This document shows positions 1-5,437 of a stretch of 5,437 nt of DNA, piece after piece. Below the pieces are notes generated by a model. That model did not search any database. It was not told where the DNA came from and saw only the letters and a program-made list of their open reading frames with translations. A program made the position numbers and the translations under genes. How positions within the stretch are numbered: position 1 is the stretch's first letter; every line of letters begins with the position of its first letter. Source of the stretch: Candidatus Zixiibacteriota bacterium (GTDB lineage: Bacteria > Zixibacteria > MSB-5A5 > JAABVY01 > JAHJOQ01); the NCBI GenBank assembly GCA_030631455.1, contig DAOVLC010000125.1, positions 1 to 5,437 on the forward strand, given 5' to 3'.

Positions 1-1
1 C

Positions 2-760
2 AATCTCTCTACTAATTACGAAGTCGGAGCGCTGATTGACGCTTTCGATCTGCCGCCCTTTCTTAATATGATTTACAACCCGGAGTATTATCCGGAATTC
101 TACGACAAGTTCGGCTTCAAGAAAGCGAAGGACCTTCTGGCGTACAAGCTTGTCCGTGAGGATAAGCCACCGGAGCGGATGGTGCGAATCGCCGAGAAGA
201 TCAAAGAAAAGCGCGGGATTACAGTCAGGACTATCAACCTTAAAAAATTCAGCGAAGAATTGAAGATAATAAACAAGATATACAACGCTGCGTGGAGTGA
301 TAACTGGGGCTTCGTCCCTCTGCCTGATGATGAATTCCTGCATATAGCCAATGATATGAAGCCTCTGGTTGATCCTGATCTCGTATTCATCGCGGAGGTC
401 GACGGCAATCCGATCGGTTTTTCTCTGGCTCTTCCGAATATCTATCAGGTGTTGCCTTATGCCAACGGCAGGCTGTTTCCGACCGGATTCCTGAAACTCC
501 TGTGGCACACAAAGGTCAAGAACAAGATCGATTCCGCGCGTATCATCACATTGGGTATAGAGCGTGAGTACCAGAAACGTGGGATCGATACGATTTTTTA
601 TCTAGACACGTTCAATCGCGGCCTCGCTAAGGGCTACAAGTGGGCGGAACTGTCCTGGATTCTCGAAGACAACACCATGATGAACCGTGCTGCCAAAATG
701 CTCGGCGCGAAAGTATACAAGACCTACCGCATCTACGAGACCTCCCTCCATTCGTCATGA
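2..760 (+). CDS. GNAT-fold N-acetyltransferase-like protein (YghO-like), 5' partial
   Basis: The reading frame is open from base 2 to the TGA at 758-760, giving 252 visible residues; the start lies outside the window. The first ATG at 68 is internal, because the preceding 22 codons (reading NLSTNYEVGALIDAFDLPP...) continue the protein. The early segment, rich in NPEYYPEFYDKFGF-type residues, followed by AKDLLAYKL resembles large (about 370-390 residue) GNAT-related proteins of the YghO type. The C-terminal half has GNAT features: a beta-strand segment VFIAEVDGNPIGFSLALPN, an acetyl-CoA loop-like QKRGID (visible residues 191-196, a variant of Q/RxxGxG/A), then ELSWILEDN (216-224) and a terminal GAKVYKTYRIYE. 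An acyl-CoA-dependent transfer is expected from the family, but the substrate is unknown. The stop overlaps the next start (ATGA), so the two genes are probably co-translated. The family call is fairly secure and the specific role is not. Confidence 0.8.
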   Translation, partial: NLSTNYEVGALIDAFDLPPFLNMIYNPEYYPEFYDKFGFKKAKDLLAYKLVREDKPPERMVRIAEKIKEKRGITVRTINLKKFSEELKIINKIYNAAWSDNWGFVPLPDDEFLHIANDMKPLVDPDLVFIAEVDGNPIGFSLALPNIYQVLPYANGRLFPTGFLKLLWHTKVKNKIDSARIITLGIEREYQKRGIDTIFYLDTFNRGLAKGYKWAELSWILEDNTMMNRAAKMLGAKVYKTYRIYETSLHSS

Positions 761-1485
761 CTCGCGCAAGAGAGCTTCTTCTCGATCTGTTTCCTGAAAG
801 TAAACTCGAAGATCGGAACGGCCTGACCGTTCTATGCGCTGAAGATGAGAACGACGTGACCGCAGTCGTGAATCTTGCAGTAGAGCATCAGCTCAAGCTC
901 TGCCCCGCCGGGTCGATGACGCATCTTGCGCTCGCCAATACCGAATGTATTGTAGTCTCGTCATCAAGGATGAATCGGGTGGTGGAATATTCTGCGGGAG
1001 ACTTGTACATAACGCTCCGGTCAGGGATCAGGCTGAGTGATGTGAACTCGCTGATCGCAGATGAGCAACTTATGTTTGCCTTTGGTGACTGTGGATATAC
1101 CGGAACTATTGGAGGAGCGGTGACAATGGGGCTAACCGCAAAACTTGGTGGGGAGACTATTCATATCAAGCGCTGGGTGCCGTCACTGTCATTCGTCACA
1201 CCATACGGGAAGCACATCAGAGTAGGAGCGGTCACACTAAAATCTGTGGCGGGCTACGATATCACAAAGCTTCTCGTCGGAAGTGCGGGGCGATTCGGAT
1301 TCATCACATCGGTAACATTGAGATTGATACACAAATCGCAAAAACGCGATTTCAGCGGAATGACACTCGATATGCCCGAAGTAATTCATCCATCATGGAA
1401 GGACGATTCTCCAGGCTTGTCAGCTATCGAACGGAACCTCAAGGAGAATCTCGATCCTCACGAGGTTTTCCCCTCGCTCCTATGA
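757..1485 (+). CDS. Short FAD-binding (PCMH-type) GlcE-like protein
   Basis: This 242-residue protein matches the FAD-binding half of glycolate oxidase subunit GlcE and related flavoproteins. Visible motifs are a PAGSMTHL phosphate-loop equivalent (residues 50-57), the VSSSRMNRVVEYSAGDLYITLRSG strand region (68-90), GTIGGAV (116-122) and VAGYDITKLLVGSAGRFGFIT (164-184), all hallmarks of FAD-cradling PCMH domains. E. coli GlcE is about 350 residues. Here the C-terminal FAD-oxidase domain is nearly absent, and about 50 residues after the PCMH fold end in IERNLKENLDPHEVFPSLL, which resembles the usual KxxFDPxxxxNPG tail without the NPG. The ATG at 757 was chosen over an upstream in-frame ATG at 640, because the extra 39 residues would lie inside the preceding gene and have no family similarity. 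There is no clear Shine-Dalgarno; the ATGA overlap implies coupled reinitiation. No GlcD or GlcF partner is visible. It may be a FAD-binding subunit or a reduced paralogue, and its substrate cannot be assigned. Confidence 0.85.
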   Translation: MTRARELLLDLFPESKLEDRNGLTVLCAEDENDVTAVVNLAVEHQLKLCPAGSMTHLALANTECIVVSSSRMNRVVEYSAGDLYITLRSGIRLSDVNSLIADEQLMFAFGDCGYTGTIGGAVTMGLTAKLGGETIHIKRWVPSLSFVTPYGKHIRVGAVTLKSVAGYDITKLLVGSAGRFGFITSVTLRLIHKSQKRDFSGMTLDMPEVIHPSWKDDSPGLSAIERNLKENLDPHEVFPSLL

Positions 1486-1509
1486 ACGTACTATTTGATT
1501 GAGTGAAGC

Positions 1510-1584
1510 AGGTCAAAACTCGTGGAGTTTTGACTATTCAGCGGCGCTCGTATTCAATAGTCAAAAGTCTCCGACTTTTGACCT
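1510..1584. repeat. Paired inverted palindromes (REP/BIME-like element)
   Basis: Two perfect short palindromes lie 25 bases apart. The first is gtcaaaactc-gtg-gagttttgac (1512-1534) and the second is gtcaaaagtc-tcc-gacttttgac (1560-1582); each has a 10-bp stem and a 3-base loop. The two units are also inverted relative to each other: aggtcaaaa (1510-1518) pairs with ttttgacct (1576-1584), and ttttgactatt (1528-1538) pairs with aatagtcaaaa (1556-1566). The stems differ at one base pair (C-G against G-C), so pairing is kept despite the change. This architecture resembles bacterial REP/BIME palindromes in intergenic space after a gene. In RNA it could form two hairpins or one long cruciform-like stem and might help end transcription or stabilise the 3' end of the upstream gene. 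No T-run follows either stem, so it is not a standard intrinsic terminator. Whether it is multi-copy in the genome cannot be seen here. Confidence 0.7.
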
Positions 1585-1635
1585 ACAGCCTTCTACGTCC
1601 CGATTGGAAGGAGCCGGATTCGAGAAACAAACGAG

Positions 1636-1656
1636 TTGACATATTGTATGTATAAT
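1636..1656 (+). promoter_or_regulatory. Possible sigma70-type promoter elements upstream of the MCE gene
   Basis: A perfect TTGACA (1636-1641) and a perfect TATAAT (1651-1656) occur about 100 bases before the MCE gene, in the AT-richest part of this gap. The spacer is only 9 bases, far from the usual 16-18, so they cannot act together as a standard promoter. TATAAT alone, with a weak upstream box, is the more plausible -10 element. The position suits a promoter for the MCE/GH57 pair, but this is inferred from consensus match only. Confidence 0.35.
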
Positions 1657-1705
1657 GTTATTGAGCGTCTAAGAGGAACGGAGCAAATACCGATGTAGTG
1701 AATGA

Positions 1706-1726
1706 GAGCTATCCTCCGGATAGTTC
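1706..1726 (+). other. Small stem-loop in the leader of the MCE gene
   Basis: The sequence gagctatcc-tcc-ggatagttc forms a 9-bp stem including one G-U pair, with a 3-base loop. It ends 26 bases before the chosen ATG at 1753 and downstream of the possible promoter, so it would lie in the 5' untranslated region. No T-run follows, so it is not a terminator. A role in mRNA stability or translation is possible but unsupported beyond its structure and place. Confidence 0.35.
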
Positions 1727-1752
1727 AGTATCATTGAATGCAGTAGGTGACC

Positions 1753-2655
1753 ATGAGCAAAGGAAGATCGGAATTCAAAGTCGGCCTCGTCATTTTCCTG
1801 GCCATCGTTATGTCCTTTTCGGGGATCATTTGGATCAAGGGATATAAATTCAGCCAGCAGTTCAGTACGGTGAAAATCAGTTTCCCCGACGTCGGTGCGC
1901 TGAGGACAGGAGACCCGCTCGCCGTTTCCGGTGTATCGATGGGCAAAGTGAAGACCATTGATCTTGTCTCGGGAAAGGTCGTCGTGACATGTTCGATCGA
2001 TGAGACCGTATTCCTGGGAGAAGATGCCACGTTTACGGTTAAGAATATCGGCTTGATGGGAGAGCGGTTTGTGGCTGTCTACGCAGGAATATCATCAGTA
2101 CCGATCGATACAAGCATAGTACACGATGGTCGGTACGACACCGGCATTCCCGAAGTGATGGGGATAATGGGAGACATGGTGTCCGAAGTCCGGGAACTCG
2201 TGCGCCTGATCGGATCGACCGTCGTATCCCCCAGCGCGCTAAACGATTTTCAAGAAACTGTCTCACAGTTGCATGATCTGTCCGTGTCTCTCAACGGACT
2301 CGTCGATGAGTCGAGAGATAATTACATACGGTCGCTGCGCGCTATAGAAAGGGCTTCGACAAGTATCGACGAATTCGTGCAGAGCAGCCGGCCGACAGCG
2401 GACAGCGCTATCAAGAACTTCGCATCAGCATCGGCCAAGCTCGATATGCTTACCGATGACCTCGATACACTGTCTTCGAGTCTTCAGACGTTCATAGACA
2501 AGCTAAACTCCGAAGAAGGTTCGCTCGGACTCCTTGCGTCCGATCAGACGCTCTACCAGGATGTCAAGAAAGCGGTCAGAGAAGTCGATAAACTAGTAAC
2601 GGACATAAGAGCAAATCCTAAGAAATATCTGAAGATGGAGTTCAGACTTTTCTGA
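1753..2655 (+). CDS. MCE/MlaD-family lipid-transport substrate-binding protein
   Basis: This 300-residue protein has the standard single-MCE-domain plan. A short basic N-terminus (MSKGRSEFKVG) precedes one membrane helix (about residues 11-29). One MCE domain follows (about 36-112), including VSGVSMGKVKTIDL and VKNIGLMGERFVAVYAG. A long helical tail (about 136-290) contains heptad-like stretches, then GSLGLLASDQTLYQDVKKAV and NPKKYLKMEFRLF, typical of MlaD-like C-termini. Family members form hexameric rings anchored in the inner membrane that pass phospholipids or other hydrophobic molecules across the periplasm with an MlaE/MlaF-type ABC transporter. No permease or ATPase gene is present in the window, so this copy is either an orphan or served by a transporter encoded elsewhere. 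The ATG at 1753 was preferred over a GTG at 1747 because MSKxxxEFKVG is the usual family start; the Shine-Dalgarno-like AGGTG (1745-1749) lies close to it. The stop overlaps the next start in TGATG. Confidence 0.92.
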   Translation: MSKGRSEFKVGLVIFLAIVMSFSGIIWIKGYKFSQQFSTVKISFPDVGALRTGDPLAVSGVSMGKVKTIDLVSGKVVVTCSIDETVFLGEDATFTVKNIGLMGERFVAVYAGISSVPIDTSIVHDGRYDTGIPEVMGIMGDMVSEVRELVRLIGSTVVSPSALNDFQETVSQLHDLSVSLNGLVDESRDNYIRSLRAIERASTSIDEFVQSSRPTADSAIKNFASASAKLDMLTDDLDTLSSSLQTFIDKLNSEEGSLGLLASDQTLYQDVKKAVREVDKLVTDIRANPKKYLKMEFRLF

Positions 2656-4847
2656 TGAGCAAAGTCAATCTCGTTTTCGGCATCCATAATCACCAGCCTG
2701 TCGGGAATTTCCAGGCTGTCTTCGAAGATGCGTTCGACAAGGCGTATCTGCCATTCCTGCACCTTCTGGAAGACTATCCCAAAGTACGAACATCGATCCA
2801 CTTCTCAGGCATACTCCTCAAGTGGATCGAAGATCACAGGCCGGAAGGCATAGATATTCTCAAGAAGCTGGTTATCTCCGGCCAGCTCGAGATTATGACT
2901 GGCGGTTTCTACGAACCGATTCTGCCAGTGATACCCGACAGAGATAAGGTCGGGCAAATCAAGAAGCTGACACACTACATAGAACGCGTCCTCGGTGACT
3001 TCCCTGTTGGTATGTGGCTCGCGGAAAGGGTGTGGGAGCCGCACCTTCCCAAGATTCTAAGAAAGTCAGGAGTGAAATACACCGTTCTCGATGATGCGCA
3101 CTTCAGGTATTCCGGTCTGACTGACGGCCAGTTACATGGCTACTATCTCACCGAGGAAGAAGGCGAGACTGTCGCGTTGTTTCCGATTTCACGTCATCTG
3201 AGATATACCATCCCATTTCGACCGGTCGAGGAGACCATCGACCACCTGCGTCACCTGGCTGATGATAACGGACAGGTTCTGGCGATCTATGCCGACGATG
3301 GCGAGAAGTTCGGCGTGTGGCCGGGTACGCACAAAAGTTGCTACACCGAGAAATGGCTACAGAGATTTTTCGCGGCTCTCTCTGACAATTCCGACTGGAT
3401 CAGAATGCTACATTTCCGCGAGGCGCTCGATACGTTGCCGGCGCTCGGTAGGGTATACCTCCCGACTGCAAGCTACACCGAAATGAACGAGTGGGCGCTT
3501 CCGGCAGCCGCTATCAGGAAGTATGAAGAGTTCGGTGAGAAACTGAAGTCCTCACACCTTGATGATGAATATGGCGTGTTTGTGAGGGGAGGTTTCTGGC
3601 GCAATTTCCTCGCGAAATACCCCGAAACGAACAACATGCACAAGAGAATGCTGCGTGTTTCTGATGCAATATCGAAGCTGATATCTGAATCGGATAAACG
3701 CTCAGTCGACCTGTCCGAGGCTGAAGACTATCTCTGGCGAGGGCAATGCAACTGCCCATATTGGCACGGTGTGTTTGGCGGAATGTATCTGCCGCACATT
3801 CGGGCTGCAATATATCAGAACCTGATTATGGCTGAGAAGACAATCGACAGGATCAACAGAAAGAAAGAACACTGGACTGAGATAACGCGGACAGATTTCG
3901 ATCGCGACGGTCGAGAGGAGCTCATAGTCGAATCGTCCAACCTGAATTTCTTCTTCAAACCCTCCTCAGGTGCAACTCTCTTCGAGCTTGACTACAAAGC
4001 CGCCAATCTGAATCTGATAGATTGTATCACCAGACAGGAGGAAGGCTACCACGACAAGATCAAGTCCTCCGGGGAAAAGACGGAAGGCGAAACCGTCTCG
4101 ATCCACGACATTTTCACATCGAAGGAGCAAGGGCTTGACAAGCTTCTGTCATACGATTGGTACAGACGAGGCTGCTTTATCGATCATTTCTTTGGGATTG
4201 ATGTGCAGCCTGACCAGTTTGTCACGGCAGTCTACCCGGAAGAGGGCGACTTCGTCAACCAGCCATATACTGTCGAGCACGAGAAAGTAGGCGGCGACAG
4301 CATAGTCAGGTTTGCGCGAGACGGCGCAGTCTGGTGTGATGGCAGGCATGCCGCAATCAGAGTCGAGAAACAGTTCATCATACAGGCCACTAAACCCGAA
4401 ATCGAAGTTCACTACCAGTTGACAAATAACGACCAGTCATCGGTTAATCTCCATTTCGGTGTGGAATTCAACTTCGGCTTCCCTAACTTGACATCACATA
4501 ATGTCAACTACACGATTGGCGGGGAGATTCCCGCTCGCTTCAAACGAGTACACAGAATTTCTTCGCAGGACGATGTTTCGGAATTCGGACTCCATAACAG
4601 CGAGGACAATTTCAAGCTCGATATCCTCCTACAGAAGAAGTCGACACTCTGGCGCATGCCGATATACTCGGTATCACTTTCCGAAGGAGGCTTCGAGAAA
4701 GTCCAGCAAGGCATCTGTCTCTTGCCCTCCTGGAAGCTTCATCTGATGCCTGACGAAGGCTGGAAACTACAGATGATTCTCAGGTTCAAGGAACTCGATC
4801 CGAAACAAGCCAAGCGCGTCGCCACTGTCTCCCTCGCAAGAGCATAA
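2655..4847 (+). CDS. GH57 4-alpha-glucanotransferase (alpha-amylase family)
   Basis: This 730-residue enzyme is a complete glycoside hydrolase family 57 protein of the Thermococcus litoralis 4-alpha-glucanotransferase / Pyrococcus furiosus amylase type. The five GH57 regions appear in order: HNHQP (11-15), GGFYEP (83-88), WLAERVWEP (121-129) with likely nucleophile Glu124, YADDGEKFGVWPGT (212-225) with likely acid/base Asp215, and ASYTEMNEWALP (272-283). The central three-helix domain follows (about 310-395, including GGFWRNFLAKYPETNNMHKR and GQCNCPYWHGVFGGMYLPH). The C-terminal beta-rich domain runs to the end and starts near DFDRDGREE (414-422), a DxDxDGxxE calcium-loop-like motif. No signal peptide is seen, so it is probably cytoplasmic. 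It likely transfers or hydrolyses alpha-1,4-glucan segments in glycogen or maltodextrin metabolism. It is longer than the archaeal enzyme (about 659 residues). The start overlaps the MCE stop by one base and only a distant GGAG (2637-2640) precedes it, implying coupling. Transferase versus amylase activity cannot be fully separated by sequence. Confidence 0.95.
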   Translation: MSKVNLVFGIHNHQPVGNFQAVFEDAFDKAYLPFLHLLEDYPKVRTSIHFSGILLKWIEDHRPEGIDILKKLVISGQLEIMTGGFYEPILPVIPDRDKVGQIKKLTHYIERVLGDFPVGMWLAERVWEPHLPKILRKSGVKYTVLDDAHFRYSGLTDGQLHGYYLTEEEGETVALFPISRHLRYTIPFRPVEETIDHLRHLADDNGQVLAIYADDGEKFGVWPGTHKSCYTEKWLQRFFAALSDNSDWIRMLHFREALDTLPALGRVYLPTASYTEMNEWALPAAAIRKYEEFGEKLKSSHLDDEYGVFVRGGFWRNFLAKYPETNNMHKRMLRVSDAISKLISESDKRSVDLSEAEDYLWRGQCNCPYWHGVFGGMYLPHIRAAIYQNLIMAEKTIDRINRKKEHWTEITRTDFDRDGREELIVESSNLNFFFKPSSGATLFELDYKAANLNLIDCITRQEEGYHDKIKSSGEKTEGETVSIHDIFTSKEQGLDKLLSYDWYRRGCFIDHFFGIDVQPDQFVTAVYPEEGDFVNQPYTVEHEKVGGDSIVRFARDGAVWCDGRHAAIRVEKQFIIQATKPEIEVHYQLTNNDQSSVNLHFGVEFNFGFPNLTSHNVNYTIGGEIPARFKRVHRISSQDDVSEFGLHNSEDNFKLDILLQKKSTLWRMPIYSVSLSEGGFEKVQQGICLLPSWKLHLMPDEGWKLQMILRFKELDPKQAKRVATVSLARA

Positions 4848-4979
4848 CACTCAAAGTTCCCTAATTGCCCGTTGGTTCTGGTGCAACCACTTGCCAATTA
4901 CAAGCTTAGGTTTGTGCACCGTAAAACACTCCAACAGCCGGAACATTGAATACGTAACACAGTTATATAGACACAGGTG

Positions 4980-4998
4980 GTCGACGTTTATCGTTGAC
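4980..4998 (+). promoter_or_regulatory. Inverted repeat upstream of yceI
   Basis: The sequence gtcgacgtttatcgttgac has 7-base arms (gtcgacg and cgttgac) that pair with one G-U around a 5-base spacer. As DNA it resembles an imperfect operator dyad; as RNA it is a compact hairpin. It ends 74 bases before the yceI start and 10 bases before a strong AGGAGG. It could bind a regulator or form part of a structured leader; nothing in the window identifies the partner. Confidence 0.3.
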
Positions 4999-5020
4999 TT
5001 AGCAAGATAGGAGGCACGCT

Positions 5021-5080
5021 GTGAAGTGTGCGGAAGATTACAGAAGGAAAACTTCACTCGGGAGGATTTATAATGCGTAA
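5021..5080 (+). CDS. Possible 19-residue leader peptide overlapping the yceI start
   Basis: A GTG at 5021 begins a 19-codon frame reading MKCAEDYRRKTSLGRIYNA with TAA at 5078-5080. It is preceded by a perfect AGGAGG (5009-5014) with a 6-base gap, an optimal ribosome-binding arrangement otherwise unexplained in this gap. The frame ends 8 bases inside the downstream yceI gene in another frame, so translation could couple to yceI or expose its ribosome site. The segment also contains a 7-bp stem, gtgaagt (5021-5027) with acttcac (5051-5057), ending just before the yceI Shine-Dalgarno. A competing hairpin, gcacgc (5014-5019) with gtgtgc (5026-5031), shares part of it. The peptide has no known family. 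The case rests on the ribosome site, spacing and overlap only, and chance is a real alternative. Confidence 0.25.
   Translation: MKCAEDYRRKTSLGRIYNA
5061..5066 (+). promoter_or_regulatory. Strong ribosome-binding site of yceI
   Basis: GGAGGA lies 6 bases before the ATG at 5073. This strong Shine-Dalgarno fixes the yceI start and contrasts with the weak or absent sites before the GlcE-like and GH57 genes, which rely on overlapping codons. Confidence 0.8.
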
Positions 5081-5437
5081 CAGAGCGATGGCAACCGCCC
5101 TGATTTTGGTACTATCTATCGCCATTTCGGCCTCGGGGGCCGACAAATTTGTTCTGGATCAAGCTCATTCATCAATCGGTTTCTCAGTCAGACATCTGGT
5201 CATATCGAAGACGAAGGGGTCGTTTCATGATGCCGTTGCGACTGTGATGTATGACGATAAGGACATCACCAAATCATCGGTCGATGTCACAATCAAGATA
5301 GCCAGCATCGACACTGACAACGAGGGCCGCGATAACCATCTCAAAAGCCCGGACTTCTTCGATGTAGAGAAGTTTCCGGATATGACATTCAAGAGCAAGC
5401 GCATCGAAAAAGTCAAGGACGGATTCGTCGCCATTGG
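5073..5437 (+). CDS. YceI-family periplasmic lipocalin-like protein, 3' partial
   Basis: The frame runs from ATG 5073 to the window end without a stop, giving 121 full codons. The N-terminus (MRNRAMATALILVLSIAISASGA) is a clear Sec signal peptide: a basic start, a hydrophobic core and a likely signal peptidase I cleavage after ASGA (residue 23). The mature part follows the YceI pattern closely: FVLDQAHSSIGFSVRHLVISKTKGSF, then SVDVTIKIASIDTDNEGRDNHLKSPDFFDVEKFPDMTFKSK. The D..HS.i.F.v.Hl and SIDT...RD.HL...FFD...FP...F.S signatures are both intact. YceI proteins are periplasmic beta-barrels that bind long isoprenoid or similar lipids, and some are stress- or pH-induced; the ligand here is unknown. 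Family members are usually about 180-200 residues, so about 70 residues are missing beyond the window. The gene is separated from GH57 by 225 bases and probably has its own transcript. Confidence 0.93.
   Translation, partial: MRNRAMATALILVLSIAISASGADKFVLDQAHSSIGFSVRHLVISKTKGSFHDAVATVMYDDKDITKSSVDVTIKIASIDTDNEGRDNHLKSPDFFDVEKFPDMTFKSKRIEKVKDGFVAI

Noticed and set aside
640..756. Upstream in-frame ATG at 640 extending the GlcE-like protein by 39 residues
   Set aside because: The extension lies within the GNAT-like coding sequence in another frame, shows no family similarity, and the ATGA overlap at 757 is a typical coupled start.
1512..1534. First palindrome as an intrinsic terminator of the GlcE-like gene
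   Set aside because: The stem is not GC-rich and no run of T follows it; the T-rich part lies inside the stem.
1747..1752. GTG at 1747 as the start of the MCE gene
   Set aside because: The ATG at 1753 gives the usual MCE N-terminus, and the AGGTG overlapping the GTG is better read as its ribosome site. The two-codon difference remains uncertain.
1731..2030. Minus-strand frame over the start of the MCE gene
   Set aside because: It is antisense to a clearly recognised MCE coding region and has low-complexity Ser/Thr/Pro-rich composition typical of a shadow frame.
4994..5022. TTGACT at 4994 as a -35 box for yceI
   Set aside because: No -10-like hexamer occurs 16-18 bases downstream; the motif is part of the 4980-4998 inverted repeat.
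4851..5057. Minus-strand 68-codon frame filling the GH57-yceI gap
   Set aside because: It starts with GTG without a ribosome site (the sequence before it is the complement of the yceI Shine-Dalgarno), resembles no family, and overlaps the likely yceI leader.
1..5437. CRISPR array, tRNA, rRNA, insertion sequence or phage genes
   Set aside because: No regularly spaced repeats, cloverleaf sequence, transposase or phage-type reading frame was seen on either strand.

Overview
The window looks like ordinary chromosomal sequence from a diderm (Gram-negative-type) bacterium with roughly balanced base composition. It contains a membrane-anchored MCE/MlaD protein and an exported YceI-family protein, both typical of organisms with an outer envelope. 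All supported genes lie on the plus strand. I cannot fix the phylum from sequence alone. An uncultivated FCB-type lineage (for example Zixibacteria-like) is a guess based on the gene mix and the palindromic intergenic element.

Layout. (1) Bases 2-760 hold the C-terminal 252 codons of a GNAT-fold N-acetyltransferase-like protein that begins outside the window. (2) Bases 757-1485, overlapping by ATGA, encode a 242-residue FAD-binding (PCMH/GlcE-like) protein. It lacks the usual C-terminal FAD-oxidase domain but keeps a GlcE-like tail. (3) Bases 1486-1752 are intergenic. They carry a pair of inverted palindromes (1510-1584), a possible promoter (1636-1656) and a small leader hairpin (1706-1726). 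(4) Bases 1753-2655 encode an MCE/MlaD-family substrate-binding protein. (5) Bases 2655-4847 overlap it by one base (TGATG) and encode a complete 730-residue GH57 4-alpha-glucanotransferase with both catalytic residues present. (6) Bases 4848-5072 are intergenic, with several short inverted repeats and a possible 19-codon leader ORF (5021-5080). (7) Bases 5073-5437 encode the N-terminal part of a secreted YceI-family lipocalin-like protein, cut by the window end.

How the genes relate. There appear to be three transcription units: the GNAT/GlcE-like pair, the MCE/GH57 pair and yceI. The two pairs are translationally coupled by overlapping stop and start codons. The GH57 enzyme is cytoplasmic and acts on alpha-glucans. 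The MCE protein would sit in the envelope and handle lipids, and YceI proteins bind isoprenoid-type lipids in the periplasm. No single pathway joins them all. No mobile-element genes, CRISPR arrays, tRNAs or rRNAs were seen. I found no convincing new multi-gene system. The most interesting points are the paired palindromes, the truncated GlcE-like protein, the MCE/GH57 coupling and the structured yceI leader.
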